DNA from: Saccharibacillus endophyticus
GTDB lineage: Bacteria > Bacillota > Bacilli > Paenibacillales > Paenibacillaceae
Length of the DNA: 64,000 bases
Direction of reading: 5' to 3'
NCBI RefSeq assembly: GCF_013185185.1
Contig: NZ_JAAZWE010000002.1
Coordinates: forward strand, 1,171,565 to 1,235,564
The notes below the pieces were generated by a model that searched no databases, was not told the origin of the DNA, and saw only the letters and a program-made list of their open reading frames with translations. Position numbers and translations under genes: made by a program. Of the stretch, positions 8,340 through 16,883 are shown one piece after another (position 1 is the stretch's first letter; each line of letters begins with the position of its first letter).

Positions 8340-9839
8340 ATGCCGACCGCATTCGAAAAGAAATCTTCGACCTTGATCTTTTACACGCTGGAATCGCTGC
8401 TGATTTCGCTGTATCCGCTGTTCGCCCTGCTTTGGCTGATCGGCATCGTGCCCTTGTCGAACACGCTCGCCGTTCTGGGCATCAACGTGCTGCTGATCGG
8501 CGGTTATTACGCGCTTTATAAATTTTCGTCGGACAAAAGCTGGGGCAAATACGCCCTCGTGCTGGGCTGCTTCGCCGCCGGCGATATTTTGTTCCTGTTC
8601 ATCCCGAGCACGTTGATCTGGGTCGCGGTCTTCATCTACATGACGCTGTCGCTGATCTACCTGTCCCGCTCCGTCGTCGTGACGGGAGGCATCGCGGGCG
8701 CGGTCTCGCTGACCGTGCAGTTGTTCTTGAATCCGTACGTGCCCGCTTACGGCGCGTTCGATTACGTGGTCATGTACGTCGTCATCGTCATGGTCGGCGT
8801 TGCCAACTACGCGGTCTGCACGGTCGGGCGGAACATGCTCGAGGAATCGGCCCGGCAAAAAGGCAGGATCGAGGAGCTTCTCGGCGAAGTCGAACGCTCC
8901 GCGACCGAACTGAAAACGTTCGGCGAGTCCGTCGCCGCGGGCACGGGCGAGACGTCCCGCATCGCGGAAGACACGGCCGCAAGCTTCGAAGAAATCTCCA
9001 AAGGCATCGAAGTGCAGGCGCAAAGCATTCAGGAAATCAACGAAGCGATGATCCGTTCCGGCGACGGGATCGAATTGATCGGCCGCGAAACGGAGCAAAT
9101 GAACGAGCTGTCCCTCAGCACGACCCGGCTTACCGAAGAAGGCGGCCGCAAAGCCGAAGAACTGCGCGGCGACATGTCGCTCGTGCGCGGCAGCATGAGC
9201 GAGACGGCTTCCCAGGTGCAGCTGCTGAACCGGTACGCGGAAGAAGCGCAGGCCATTTTGACCGCTATTTCGGAGATCGCCAACCAGACGAACCTGCTGT
9301 CGCTGAACGCCAGCATCGAAGCGGCGCGCGCCGGCGAACACGGACGGGGCTTCGCGGTCGTCGCCGGCGAAATCCGCAGCCTGTCCGGCAACGTGCAGTC
9401 TTCCGCGCAGGATATCGCCGGACTGCTTCAGCAGATCCGCAGCCAGACCGGAATCGTGTCGGACGCCGTGCGCGGCAACCAGTCCGCGCTCGAAGGATTG
9501 GAGCGCCGCACCTACGAGACGGGCGACCTGTTCGAACAGATCACGCAGGACGCGAACCACGTGCTGGACAAATCGTCGGAAATCCGGCAAAACATCGGCA
9601 AACTGCAAGAGTTCAACGGAGGCATCGCGGTCCAGGTCGGAGACTTCTCGGCCGCCAGCCAGCAGACGTCGGCATCCGTGGAGCTGGCCGTGAGCGGCGT
9701 CTACCGCCAGCGCGATTCGATCCGTGGGATTTCCGACAGCGTGACACGGCTTGAAGCCATGATCGACGCGCTGCGCGGATTGACGGAGCGAACGGAAACG
9801 GAAGGCGGCGAAGCGCCCGACACGGAACGCACCGCTTGA
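8340..9839 (+). CDS. Membrane MCP-like signalling protein without HAMP
   Basis: Protein of 499 residues. The first ~165 residues form five or six membrane helices (for example [38 protein letters not shown]) with no sizeable outside loop, followed directly by a coiled-coil MCP signalling domain whose hairpin tip is [24 protein letters not shown] (given here in two overlapping halves: [15 protein letters not shown] and [20 protein letters not shown]). There is no Cache or 4HB sensor domain and no HAMP, so it would sense something in or near the membrane. ATG at 8340 follows GAAGGG by 10 nt; an in-frame ATG at 8304 lacks a good site. The gene is divergent from the CYP152 gene. Confidence 0.88.
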   Translation: MPTAFEKKSSTLIFYTLESLLISLYPLFALLWLIGIVPLSNTLAVLGINVLLIGGYYALYKFSSDKSWGKYALVLGCFAAGDILFLFIPSTLIWVAVFIYMTLSLIYLSRSVVVTGGIAGAVSLTVQLFLNPYVPAYGAFDYVVMYVVIVMVGVANYAVCTVGRNMLEESARQKGRIEELLGEVERSATELKTFGESVAAGTGETSRIAEDTAASFEEISKGIEVQAQSIQEINEAMIRSGDGIELIGRETEQMNELSLSTTRLTEEGGRKAEELRGDMSLVRGSMSETASQVQLLNRYAEEAQAILTAISEIANQTNLLSLNASIEAARAGEHGRGFAVVAGEIRSLSGNVQSSAQDIAGLLQQIRSQTGIVSDAVRGNQSALEGLERRTYETGDLFEQITQDANHVLDKSSEIRQNIGKLQEFNGGIAVQVGDFSAASQQTSASVELAVSGVYRQRDSIRGISDSVTRLEAMIDALRGLTERTETEGGEAPDTERTA

Positions 9840-9860
9840 TTTTTTGAAAAAAGCGACAAC

Positions 9861-9899
9861 TTCCCCCTATTCCTCCGCGTCTGAGAAGTAAAGGGGGAA
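9861..9899 (+). promoter_or_regulatory. Hairpin covering the ribosome binding site of the lipoprotein gene
   Basis: 8-bp arms TTCCCCCT (9861-9868) and AGGGGGAA (9892-9899). The right arm is the only Shine-Dalgarno sequence of the following gene, so in mRNA the stem would hide it. There is no T run, so it is not a simple terminator. Confidence 0.4.
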
Positions 9900-9904
9900 T
9901 GACG

Positions 9905-10681
9905 GTGAAGAACAAGCAGTCAGCGCGAACGATCTTCGCGCTATCGGCGGTTTGGATGGCGGCTTTGTTGTCCGGCTGCATATCGGCTCATTCGGGAAAC
10001 GATTCGGGGCAAGGCACGGCTGCGCGCGAGCTTACGATTTCCAAAAACGCCGAAAACAAAAATCGGAAGGAATGCATGCCGACCATCGATTACGTCGACG
10101 CGCTTATGCTGAACGACATCCGTTATTACAATCGCCAAAGCTACGACGAACGAAGCCTGCCCCTGTCTCCAGAGCTGATCGGCGACGAAATTGCCGAGGT
10201 TGCCTACACGATGTCCGACGATGCCTGTACCGATTTTGTCATGCGAAGCGGCGACGCGACTTTCGTTCCGGCCGGAACGCCTATTCATGAAATGAAAGAT
10301 TACGACCCTGATTTCCGAGTCGTCGCGGAAGGACGAATCTTCGAAGTCGGCGATAATCCGCATGCGAAAACGATCGGCGATTTGTACGATATCGAGGGCA
10401 AAGTATCGAAAGTGAACCGCGTGAGCGGCAACGACGGAAGCGTGATGCGAGAGTTCAGCCCGGAGGATACCGAAGCTTTTATCTCGGATCTGCTGTCGTT
10501 GGAGTACGTGGGCTTCGATGCGATCGATAAGGACAATCCGCCGGAATACCGCATCTCGCTGCGGGTCGACTTGAAAGACGGAACGAATATCCGACTCGGA
10601 TATTGGCCGAAAGCCAACGCGATCATGGAAGGGGCTTACGGGACGGAGCGGATGTTGGAGATCGTGCAAAAGGAGCCGTAA
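9905..10681 (+). CDS. Putative lipoprotein of unknown function
   Basis: Protein of 258 residues with a lipoprotein signal: basic N-terminus (KNKQSAR), hydrophobic stretch and the lipobox LLSGC, so it is likely anchored outside the membrane. The mature part has no domain I recognise; it is acidic and predicted mixed alpha/beta. GTG at 9905 is preferred because GGGGG lies 7 nt upstream; the ATG at 9899 overlaps that site (then 260 residues). It follows the MCP-like gene by about 60 bp and ends at a strong bidirectional terminator. A possible role in metal or stress homeostasis is only a guess, so none is assigned. Confidence 0.8.
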   Translation: MKNKQSARTIFALSAVWMAALLSGCISAHSGNDSGQGTAARELTISKNAENKNRKECMPTIDYVDALMLNDIRYYNRQSYDERSLPLSPELIGDEIAEVAYTMSDDACTDFVMRSGDATFVPAGTPIHEMKDYDPDFRVVAEGRIFEVGDNPHAKTIGDLYDIEGKVSKVNRVSGNDGSVMREFSPEDTEAFISDLLSLEYVGFDAIDKDNPPEYRISLRVDLKDGTNIRLGYWPKANAIMEGAYGTERMLEIVQKEP

Positions 10682-10728
10682 CGCGGAGAAGTTTGTCGAA
10701 AACTTCCGTTTCGCGACAAATCCGTATC

Positions 10729-10769
10729 AAAAAAAGCTGCGGAACGCATCATGCGTTCCGCAGCTTTTT
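10729..10769. terminator. Bidirectional terminator
   Basis: Long hairpin with arms AAAAAGCTGCGGAACGCAT and ATGCGTTCCGCAGCTTTTT around a tiny loop, with A and T runs at both ends. It lies between the convergent lipoprotein (+) and HAD (-) genes. Confidence 0.9.
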
Positions 10770-10815
10770 GACATGTTCTATCCATCAAATAAAATCAGAA
10801 CACCCGCACCGAAAC

Positions 10816-11475
10816 TCACTTCTCTTCGACTTTCCGCAAATCTTCCAAACGGATATCGCCGACTTTATTCACAATCAGGTCGGCTTGGCTCAAGTCCTGG
10901 TTGCCGGAGTTCGGATTGACGAAGCCGATGCAGTGCATGCCTGCCGCTTTGGCGGCGGCGACGCCGTGGCGGGCGTCTTCCAATACCGCGCAGCGCGCAG
11001 GATTTACCCCCAACAGCTCGGCCGCGCGCAAGTACACGTCGGGCGCAGGCTTGCCCTTGGGCACCTGCTCCCCGCTGACCACGACCTGAAACTCGCCCCG
11101 CAGTCCGAACTTCTCCAATACGGCCTCGATGAACACGGGCGGCGAAGAAGACGCGATCGCCCGCGGAATCCCGCCTTTTTTCAACTCCGCAAGCAATTCC
11201 CGAATCCCTTCGATCGGCTCCATCTCCGCCGCGCGCAGCACTTCGATCTTATGCCCGAGCTGGTATTCGATAATCTCCTCCACCGTCTGGCTCATCCCGA
11301 ATTCCTCGCGGATCGATTTCCACAGCTCCGGATTCGTCATCCCCACGTAATCCTCCAACTTCTCCTGCGTAATCGGATGCCCGTAATACTCCATCACCCG
11401 AATATCCACGTCGAAATGCATCGGCTCGCTGTCGATAATAACCCCGTCCATGTCGAAAATAAAAGCTTCGATCAT
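10816..11475 (-). CDS. HAD-superfamily phosphatase / beta-phosphoglucomutase-like
   Basis: Protein of 219 residues with the HAD signatures: motif I FIFDMDGVIIDSEP (nucleophile and acid Asp), motif II IASSSPP, a Lys in PKGKPAPDVYL, and motif III VLEDARHGVAAAKAAGM. The helical cap between motifs I and II is the C1 type of phosphoglucomutase-like and sugar-phosphate phosphatases. ATG at 11475 follows GAGGGG by 9 nt and removes an unlikely 33-residue extension. The substrate cannot be told; low-molecular-weight sugar phosphates are typical. It stands alone, ending at the shared terminator, and its upstream region holds palindromic element A. Confidence 0.9.
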   Translation of the reverse strand: MIEAFIFDMDGVIIDSEPMHFDVDIRVMEYYGHPITQEKLEDYVGMTNPELWKSIREEFGMSQTVEEIIEYQLGHKIEVLRAAEMEPIEGIRELLAELKKGGIPRAIASSSPPVFIEAVLEKFGLRGEFQVVVSGEQVPKGKPAPDVYLRAAELLGVNPARCAVLEDARHGVAAAKAAGMHCIGFVNPNSGNQDLSQADLIVNKVGDIRLEDLRKVEEK

Positions 11476-11653
11476 CGTGTACAGCCCCTCTCTGTCTTTC
11501 ATTATTTCCTTCACCTTAACTTGGGTAAAGGGTGTTATGCAACTTTGAAGAGACTCTCTTTCCTGTACTTGCACCTCCTACTACAAAATAAAAGCTTGAA
11601 GATAAAGCTTTCGGTTTCAGAAAAGTTCTGATTCCGAAGAAGCACCAGGCGAA

Positions 11654-11800
11654 GGGGGAAATTCAGTGAAGGAACGGAGTGTTCGCCTTTGACTTGGGAA
11701 AGCCTCCTTGTATACATTCAATCTAGCTTTCCCAAGTCAACACGCGACCGAAACGAATTTCCCCCGCAGCCGCCAAGCTTCCCAAGCGAATAGGAACTTC
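11654..11800 (+). repeat. Palindromic repeat element, copy A
   Basis: Nested stem-loop. The outer stem is GGGGGAAATTC (11654-11664) with GAATTTCCCCC (11755-11765); the inner stem is GACTTGGGAAAGC (11691-11703) with GCTTTCCCAAGTC (11726-11738). The conserved words CAGTG, CGCCTTTG and CGAAACGAATTTC link it to copies B-E, and the right flank (GCGAATAGGAACTTC) matches the tails of the others. It sits alone in the 572-bp gap between the divergent HAD and FUSC genes. Confidence 0.8.
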
Positions 11801-11946
11801 TCTCGGTTCGAGAAAGCTTACGATGAAAGCTGACCTTAAAACGCTTTGGCAGCCTGCCTTTTTTCATCCGCACGATGGGTGATGGACCGAAAAAAAGGGC
11901 AACCATAGCCCGAGCGAACGGACGAATATTGTCATGGATTGGACAA

Positions 11947-11975
11947 TTGCTCTTATCGGCCTGACTAAGTATAAT
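11947..11975 (+). promoter_or_regulatory. SigA-type promoter of the FUSC gene
   Basis: -35 TTGCTC (11947-11952) and a perfect -10 TATAAT (11970-11975) with a 17-bp spacer, 73 bp upstream of the start codon. Confidence 0.6.
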
Positions 11976-12047
11976 ATTTCACATAGGGTATATTCCAAAA
12001 TTACGTTATTCAAATTTGAAATCCGATCCGAAAGGACTTGAATCGTC

Positions 12048-13043
12048 ATGAGATTTTCTATCGGGATGCGGAATATCAAGACGGCGGTTGCCGTGCTGCT
12101 CTGCGTGCTGATCTCGTTTGCCTTGAAGCTCGAATATCCGTTTTATGCCGCTATCGCCACCGTTATCGCCATGGAAAGTTCGATCACCAGCTCTTACGCC
12201 GCGGGGAAAAACCGGACGATGGGAACATTGGTCGGCGCCGCGTTCGGGGGCCTGTTCGCGTTTATCGAACCGCATAATGCGTATCTGTCCGCGCTCGGGA
12301 TCGTTTGCGTCATCGCGGTCTGCAATCTGCTGAAATGGAACAAATCCGTCTCGATCGCCTGCATCGTTTTTCTCGCGATCATGCTCAATCTGCGCGACGG
12401 CGAGCCGGCTTTTGCTTACGCGCTGCACCGGGTGCTGGACACGCTGCTCGGGATCGGCGTTGCCGTGCTCGTCAATTACTTCCTGATCCCGCCCAAGCAT
12501 GACCGCAACCTGGAAAAAGCCCGTTTGACCGTTCGCCGGCATCTGTCTTCGCTCGCCCGGCAGCTGCTGCGTCAGGGCGGAGGGATTCATATCAGCCCGC
12601 TCAAAAAAGACTTGGCCTTCCTGCAAAAAGCTTGCGATACGTATAAAGAAGAATTCGATCCGGCCAAAAACAAAAGCCATGATCTGGTATCGCGCATCGA
12701 GCAGGAACTGGACGTTTACCGGAATACGTACTCCCATATGCGCATGATCCGCCTGCTCACCGATCCCGATCCGCAAGGCGTGGCAAGTCTCGGTACCAGC
12801 CTGCTCCAAGCCTCCAATCAGAAAGCGGAAAGCGCGCTCGCTCCCGAATCCCAGGCCATTATCTACCGGTACCACGTTGCATGCATCCTGGGAGAGCTTC
12901 AGACGCTGGGGTTGATCGTGCCGACCGATATCGCCTATCCGCTGGAGGACCTCGCGCAGTCCGGTACATTTCATGCAAGCGAGACGAGACAACAAACAAA
13001 CTCCGAAAAAATCCGTGAAAACGACCGCTCGCCGGTTGTCTAA
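12048..13043 (+). CDS. FUSC / aromatic acid exporter family membrane protein
   Basis: Protein of 331 residues. The N-terminal half (about 8-145) has the paired membrane helices of the FUSC / ArAE family, including KTAVAVLLCVLISFALKLEYPFYAAIATVIA (split: KTAVAVLLCVLISF, ALKLEYPFYAAIATVIA), the typical AGKNRTMGTLVGAAFGG loop, and LDTLLGIGVAVLVNYFLIPP. The C-terminal half is a soluble helical domain. Members are thought to export aromatic acids or related compounds; half-size proteins like this one probably form oligomers. The start follows GAAAGGAC by 10 nt. It is a single-gene unit with its own promoter and terminator. Confidence 0.85.
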   Translation: MRFSIGMRNIKTAVAVLLCVLISFALKLEYPFYAAIATVIAMESSITSSYAAGKNRTMGTLVGAAFGGLFAFIEPHNAYLSALGIVCVIAVCNLLKWNKSVSIACIVFLAIMLNLRDGEPAFAYALHRVLDTLLGIGVAVLVNYFLIPPKHDRNLEKARLTVRRHLSSLARQLLRQGGGIHISPLKKDLAFLQKACDTYKEEFDPAKNKSHDLVSRIEQELDVYRNTYSHMRMIRLLTDPDPQGVASLGTSLLQASNQKAESALAPESQAIIYRYHVACILGELQTLGLIVPTDIAYPLEDLAQSGTFHASETRQQTNSEKIRENDRSPVV

Positions 13044-13074
13044 CGCTCTTAGACCGCGATAATGTTTCGTATGC

Positions 13075-13116
13075 AAACAGGCCGCCCTATTTCGGACGGC
13101 CTGTTTCTTTTCTATT
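13075..13116. terminator. Terminator between convergent genes
   Basis: Stem AAACAGGCCG(CCC) / (GGA)CGGCCTGTTT around TATTTC, followed by TTCTTTTC on the plus strand. It closes the FUSC gene and may also serve the esterase gene arriving on the minus strand. Confidence 0.75.
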
Positions 13117-13146
13117 TCTATTTTCATTGGCTTGCGTCTGACCGTC

Positions 13147-14877
13147 TTACTGATATTGGTTCATGAACCGCTCTGCCATATACGTGAACGGTTCATTGTA
13201 ATAGCTTGAAAAATACATGTCGCTGCCATGCGTGCCGAACGGCATTTCGATCAGCGCTACTTGTTCATTGCCAGCTTCGCGGTACGCCCGCGCAAAAGCC
13301 TGTGCCGTTTCCGAACTCACGATGCTGTCCTTTTCGCCTTGGTAAATCAGCGCCGGAGGGCTATCCGCGTTCACGAGCACCGAAGGATCGCCCAAAGCTC
13401 CGCCGTCGACGCCGACTTCGTTCGCCAAGCCATTGGCCGGATAATAAGGAATGATGCCTTTGACCGTTATCCCGGGCGCCAACATGTTCGCGTAGTCCTC
13501 GGTCGTCGGCGCAAGTCCGGCAGCGGCAGCCAGTTGCCCCCCTGCCGATCCGCCCGCGATAAACACGGATGTCGGGTTCGCTCCGTACTCTTGCGCATGC
13601 TCCTCCAGATAAACCGTGAACAAGCCGATATGCCGAACCATGTCGTCGATGCCGTAATTGCCCACCACTTCCGGCGGCACTACGGCCGACTCCACGAACT
13701 TTTCGGCGTTGCTGAGTCCGTACTGCACGTCGAATACCACATAACCGCGCGAAGCGAAATACTTGTTCATTTGAGCAAAATTCTGCGCGCCTTTGTCCCC
13801 GATCGTCCAGCCGCCGCCGTGAATCCGAATCAATACCGAACCTTTTCCCGGTAGATCGTTCGAATCTTCAGGCGGCATGTAAGCGTCGAAAGCCAACTTC
13901 AAGCCGGCATCGCCGGTGCTTTCTTGCCCTTCGTAGTAAACGATGTCCGTCTTCACGCGGTAATCGCCGTTCGGCGCCCCGTAAAAATAGTCCGGCAGCG
14001 AAAAGGCCGTGCGCATGAATCCGTCGCCTTCCACGGTCATGGGATCTTTCCCGAACGCCTGCTGATAAGCATCCCGGGCTTCGCTGACGATCTTTGGCGC
14101 AGACGCCAGCGGTAACGCGCAAATCACCAAGATCAGCAAGCCGCATACGCGAATGACGCCCCGAAATACCGAGATAAAGAAGCCGCTTTTATGCCCGTAC
14201 ATTTTCACCAATAGAGCTGCCGCTCCCAAAAACATCAGACCGAAGAACAATGCGTATTCAGGCAGCACCGTCTCCATCAGCCCCGCATCGACCGCCCCCA
14301 AAAGAATCGCCGAGAAGTATAAGCCGAGCAGCAGATTGAACAGGAACCACAGCGTAAGCAGCAGCTTGAGTACGGCTCCGAGCCGACTTCCGCCGGAACG
14401 TCCTCCCCGTGAAGAATACGGTGAATATCCCCGGTCTCTCCGCCGCTCCTCCCGCTCTTCCGTTCCGTCTTGAAGCCGCAAAAAAGCAACCCATGCGCCC
14501 AACGCAAACAAGGCCAGCATGATGACCATCGTCCCGATGCTGCGGGAATCGTAATCGCGAACGGCTGCCGAAGCCAACGTGTTGAGAATCGGAACCGCCG
14601 TCAAGCCCAACGCATGCAGCGCCAGGTAGCCATATTCCCAAGTTTTATGTACGCCTCTTCCCATCGTCAAATGCAAATTGCCGAGCAGCGTCAGCAAAAG
14701 CAACAAGCCGTACATATTCCACCAGCCGCCTGTTGCATCGACGAGCAAATAGGTCAGGCCAAGCGCCAACGACAACAGGTTGCCCGATAGTAACGCGATA
14801 ATGCCGAAATTTCGAAACCGAGAGCTTCCGCGACCGCCCGCGGAAGCCGAAAATCCGTAACCGCCCGTGTATCCCAT
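13147..14877 (-). CDS. Membrane-anchored alpha/beta-hydrolase (esterase/lipase family)
   Basis: Protein of 576 residues with an N-terminal region of about seven membrane helices (roughly 25-265) and a C-terminal hydrolase domain of the hormone-sensitive-lipase type. The oxyanion motif is RIHGGGWTIG, the nucleophile Ser lies in IAGGSAGGQLAA, and the likely acid and base are Asp in QGEKDSIV and His in FGTHGSD. A Ser/Arg/Gly-rich cytoplasmic loop (YSPYSSRGGRSGGSR) separates the helices. ATG at 14877 follows AAGGAG by 8 nt; the ATG at 14895 does not have a usable site. The natural ester is unknown. The fusion to a polytopic membrane region suggests a cell-surface or lipid-linked substrate. Confidence 0.88.
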   Translation of the reverse strand: MGYTGGYGFSASAGGRGSSRFRNFGIIALLSGNLLSLALGLTYLLVDATGGWWNMYGLLLLLTLLGNLHLTMGRGVHKTWEYGYLALHALGLTAVPILNTLASAAVRDYDSRSIGTMVIMLALFALGAWVAFLRLQDGTEEREERRRDRGYSPYSSRGGRSGGSRLGAVLKLLLTLWFLFNLLLGLYFSAILLGAVDAGLMETVLPEYALFFGLMFLGAAALLVKMYGHKSGFFISVFRGVIRVCGLLILVICALPLASAPKIVSEARDAYQQAFGKDPMTVEGDGFMRTAFSLPDYFYGAPNGDYRVKTDIVYYEGQESTGDAGLKLAFDAYMPPEDSNDLPGKGSVLIRIHGGGWTIGDKGAQNFAQMNKYFASRGYVVFDVQYGLSNAEKFVESAVVPPEVVGNYGIDDMVRHIGLFTVYLEEHAQEYGANPTSVFIAGGSAGGQLAAAAGLAPTTEDYANMLAPGITVKGIIPYYPANGLANEVGVDGGALGDPSVLVNADSPPALIYQGEKDSIVSSETAQAFARAYREAGNEQVALIEMPFGTHGSDMYFSSYYNEPFTYMAERFMNQYQ

Positions 14878-14976
14878 TGCACTCTCTCCTTCCATTCCTC
14901 AACCTCTTTTGTATCCTATTATCTTCGAACGGATTTGTCGAACCTGATCGACTCAGAACTTCTCTCCGAAACCGTA

Positions 14977-15011
14977 TTGCAAATTATATAAAACCGAGTA
15001 TAATACTCGGT
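14977..15011 (+). promoter_or_regulatory. Promoter with a 19-bp palindromic operator over the -10 box
   Basis: -35 TTGCAA (14977-14982), 16-bp spacer, -10 TATAAT (14999-15004). The -10 lies inside a perfect palindrome with 9-bp arms, ACCGAGTAT-A-ATACTCGGT (14993-15011). A dimeric repressor bound here would block RNA polymerase. Confidence 0.65.
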
Positions 15012-15040
15012 AATAGAATTTGAAGGAGCTGACTTTTGTA

Positions 15041-15352
15041 ATGTTCGTAGATGATTATCTTGACCTGTATAACTATGCCAAGTCCATCGGCGACGCCGAA
15101 TGGCAGGCTTCGCTTACCGCATTGCTGGCCGAACAACTCGCCTCACCCGCACCTTCCGCCGAGGAAGCAAAGCTCGCGGCCCTATGGGAACGATTCGATC
15201 AGATCAACGAAGAGTTAAAAGATTTGTTCCTGAAAATGCGCACGCATTCCGATTCCGCCTACTCGGGCCGTTGGGAAGAGCGCGTATGGGAACTCAAATT
15301 GGAACGCATCGTCGTTTCGCAAAATATCCGTTTCCGGCATGTAGGGGTGTAA
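15041..15352 (+). CDS. Small hypothetical protein
   Basis: Acidic, mostly helical protein of 103 residues (begins MFVDDYLDLYNYAKSIG) with no signal peptide or membrane segment and no family I recognise. A central stretch (AALWERFDQINEELKDLFLKM) looks like an amphipathic helix and may form a coiled coil. AAGGAG lies 12 nt upstream of this ATG, slightly long; a TTG at 15020 overlapping the site is less likely. It is transcribed from the palindrome-covered promoter directly upstream, so its expression is probably switched by a repressor. Confidence 0.7.
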   Translation: MFVDDYLDLYNYAKSIGDAEWQASLTALLAEQLASPAPSAEEAKLAALWERFDQINEELKDLFLKMRTHSDSAYSGRWEERVWELKLERIVVSQNIRFRHVGV

Positions 15353-15481
15353 GATTCATTTACGCCCGGCAGCCGTTTTCCCAATAAAAAAGGCAAGCGG
15401 CAGACGCGGATAAACCACGCCCGAACCGCATGCCCGATATTCGTATATGTGCCTGGCGAACCTCGAAAGCCTGTGTACGTT

Positions 15482-15709
15482 TTACTTCGACATTTCCATT
15501 TCTTTGCGCATCATGGACATGCAAGAAGTCATCATTTCGTCGCACTCCTGCATTTTCTTCATCATCATGTCCATATCCATGTTCATGTCTTTCATGCTCA
15601 TGCCGTCCATCCCCGACATTTTCTCCATGCACATCTTCATGGTGTTCATTTTGCACATCATTTCATCCATGCACATCGTCATCATCATTTCCATCGCCAT
15701 CTTTTCCAT
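15482..15709 (-). CDS. Methionine-rich cysteine-containing miniprotein
   Basis: A 75-residue protein with 32 Met (43 percent) and 5 Cys, plus many Asp, Glu and Lys; it is built from MxxM, MxM and MM patterns (for example MKDMNMDMDMMMKKM and TMCMDEMMCKM). There is no signal peptide. GAGGAGG lies 8 nt upstream of the ATG, a near-perfect site, so the gene is very likely real despite its composition. Met and Cys clusters of this kind bind Cu(I) or Ag(I) in known copper proteins, so a metal-buffering or oxidant-scavenging role is plausible but inferred. I know no family that matches it closely. Its antisense strand gives a spurious His-rich frame. Confidence 0.8.
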   Translation of the reverse strand: MEKMAMEMMMTMCMDEMMCKMNTMKMCMEKMSGMDGMSMKDMNMDMDMMMKKMQECDEMMTSCMSMMRKEMEMSK

Positions 15710-15926
15710 TGTTTATTCCTCCTCAAATTGGTTGTTGAAGACTTAAACCCAGTCAGACGGAATACCTTCATATATACCCGGAACCAGGCTTGGAAACTCG
15801 CACGGAACCTCGCATCAAAGAGTTTTATCAGCGTAGGGAAAAGGCAAGAAATACGTAATACCTAAAGTAGCCGGATAGGAATATTGCCGATACGACCCAG
15901 ATCTCCCAAGGGTCTTTTTGTCGTGT

Positions 15927-16757
15927 TCAATATAGTTTGCGATACTCGGTCGGCGTCATATTCTCGCGTGCCATGAATTGCCGATTGAAATAACTCACGC
16001 TCGGATACCCGGCCTCTTCGGCGATCCGACCGATATTCCGATCCGGATGCTCCAACAACCATTGCTTGGCCATTTGCAGGCGAGAGCGCGTAATAAATTC
16101 CATCGGCGTCATCTCCGTCAAGGTCTTGAACAGTTTGCAAAAGTAATATTCGCTCACTCCCGCGCGCTCCGACCATTCCCGCAGTAAAAACGGCCGGCAT
16201 GCCTCCTGCTGCATATCCGGAAGAAGGCTCAATACCCGATTCTCCGCTTTGCCTGCACGATTCTTTTTTAAAGGCACCGCTTGATGAACGAACTCCGCCA
16301 AGACCGCATAAGTCAGTGTCGATAAACGGGATTGACGCAACATCCGATTCTGCTCTGCCTCTTCCAGCAGATTCAGATGGGCTTGCTCCCAATCGGAGCG
16401 CTGCCGCAGCATCCAGATCGGATGCCTATGGAACCCGCGCTCGATCATGTAATCATGCAGTCTCTCTCCGTAAAAATGCACCCATCGCACGTCCCACGGA
16501 TCATCTTCGCTGCTGTAATAATGCTGGCGCTGAAGCGGGAAATAAAGCACCGCCTGCCCGCTTCGCAATTCATGCACCGTCCCCTCGATCTCTACATACC
16601 CTTTTCCGGACGCCACGTAATGGATATTAAAATTGTTCAAGGCTCCTTCTTCGCGCAGGACGTTGTGCTCCGGCTGATCGCTGTAATGACCCACGGATTC
16701 CGGCAGGCAAAAGTAAGCTTGCCGCTGCAACGTAAGCAGAACGCTTTGTCTATGCAT
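15927..16757 (-). CDS. AraC-family transcriptional regulator
   Basis: Regulator of 276 residues: an N-terminal cupin-like ligand domain (about 20-125; HYVASGKGYVEIEG, GQAVLYFPLQRQHYYSS) and a C-terminal AraC double helix-turn-helix (about 180-276; LREWSERAGVSEYYFCKLFK, IGRIAEEAGYPSVSYFNRQF, ending PTEYRKLY). The layout matches sugar-sensing AraC proteins. AAGGAG lies 6 nt upstream of the ATG. It is divergent from the Gfo/Idh/MocA and aldo/keto reductase pair, which it probably controls from the shared 126-bp gap. Confidence 0.92.
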   Translation of the reverse strand: MHRQSVLLTLQRQAYFCLPESVGHYSDQPEHNVLREEGALNNFNIHYVASGKGYVEIEGTVHELRSGQAVLYFPLQRQHYYSSEDDPWDVRWVHFYGERLHDYMIERGFHRHPIWMLRQRSDWEQAHLNLLEEAEQNRMLRQSRLSTLTYAVLAEFVHQAVPLKKNRAGKAENRVLSLLPDMQQEACRPFLLREWSERAGVSEYYFCKLFKTLTEMTPMEFITRSRLQMAKQWLLEHPDRNIGRIAEEAGYPSVSYFNRQFMARENMTPTEYRKLY

Positions 16758-16883
16758 ACTTATCTCCTTAACCGCAATATCGTGCTAATTTGATTCAATA
16801 TATTATTATTTTCAAGCTCTTCTTTATTCATTATAATCGCATCATCGAACAATATTGTAGTAGGCATAGGAGGAATATCATTC

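Noticed and set aside
15449..15865. Plus-strand frame encoding a His-rich protein (HAHHFIHAHRHHH pattern)
   Set aside because: It is the complement of the methionine-rich gene (CAT reads as His on the other strand), has no ribosome binding site and continues into non-coding sequence, while the minus-strand gene has a strong site.
15880..15926. Terminator-like GACCC...GGGTCTTTTT on the plus strand
   Set aside because: No plus-strand gene ends nearby; the stem is only 5 bp and the orientation does not suit the AraC or Met-rich genes.
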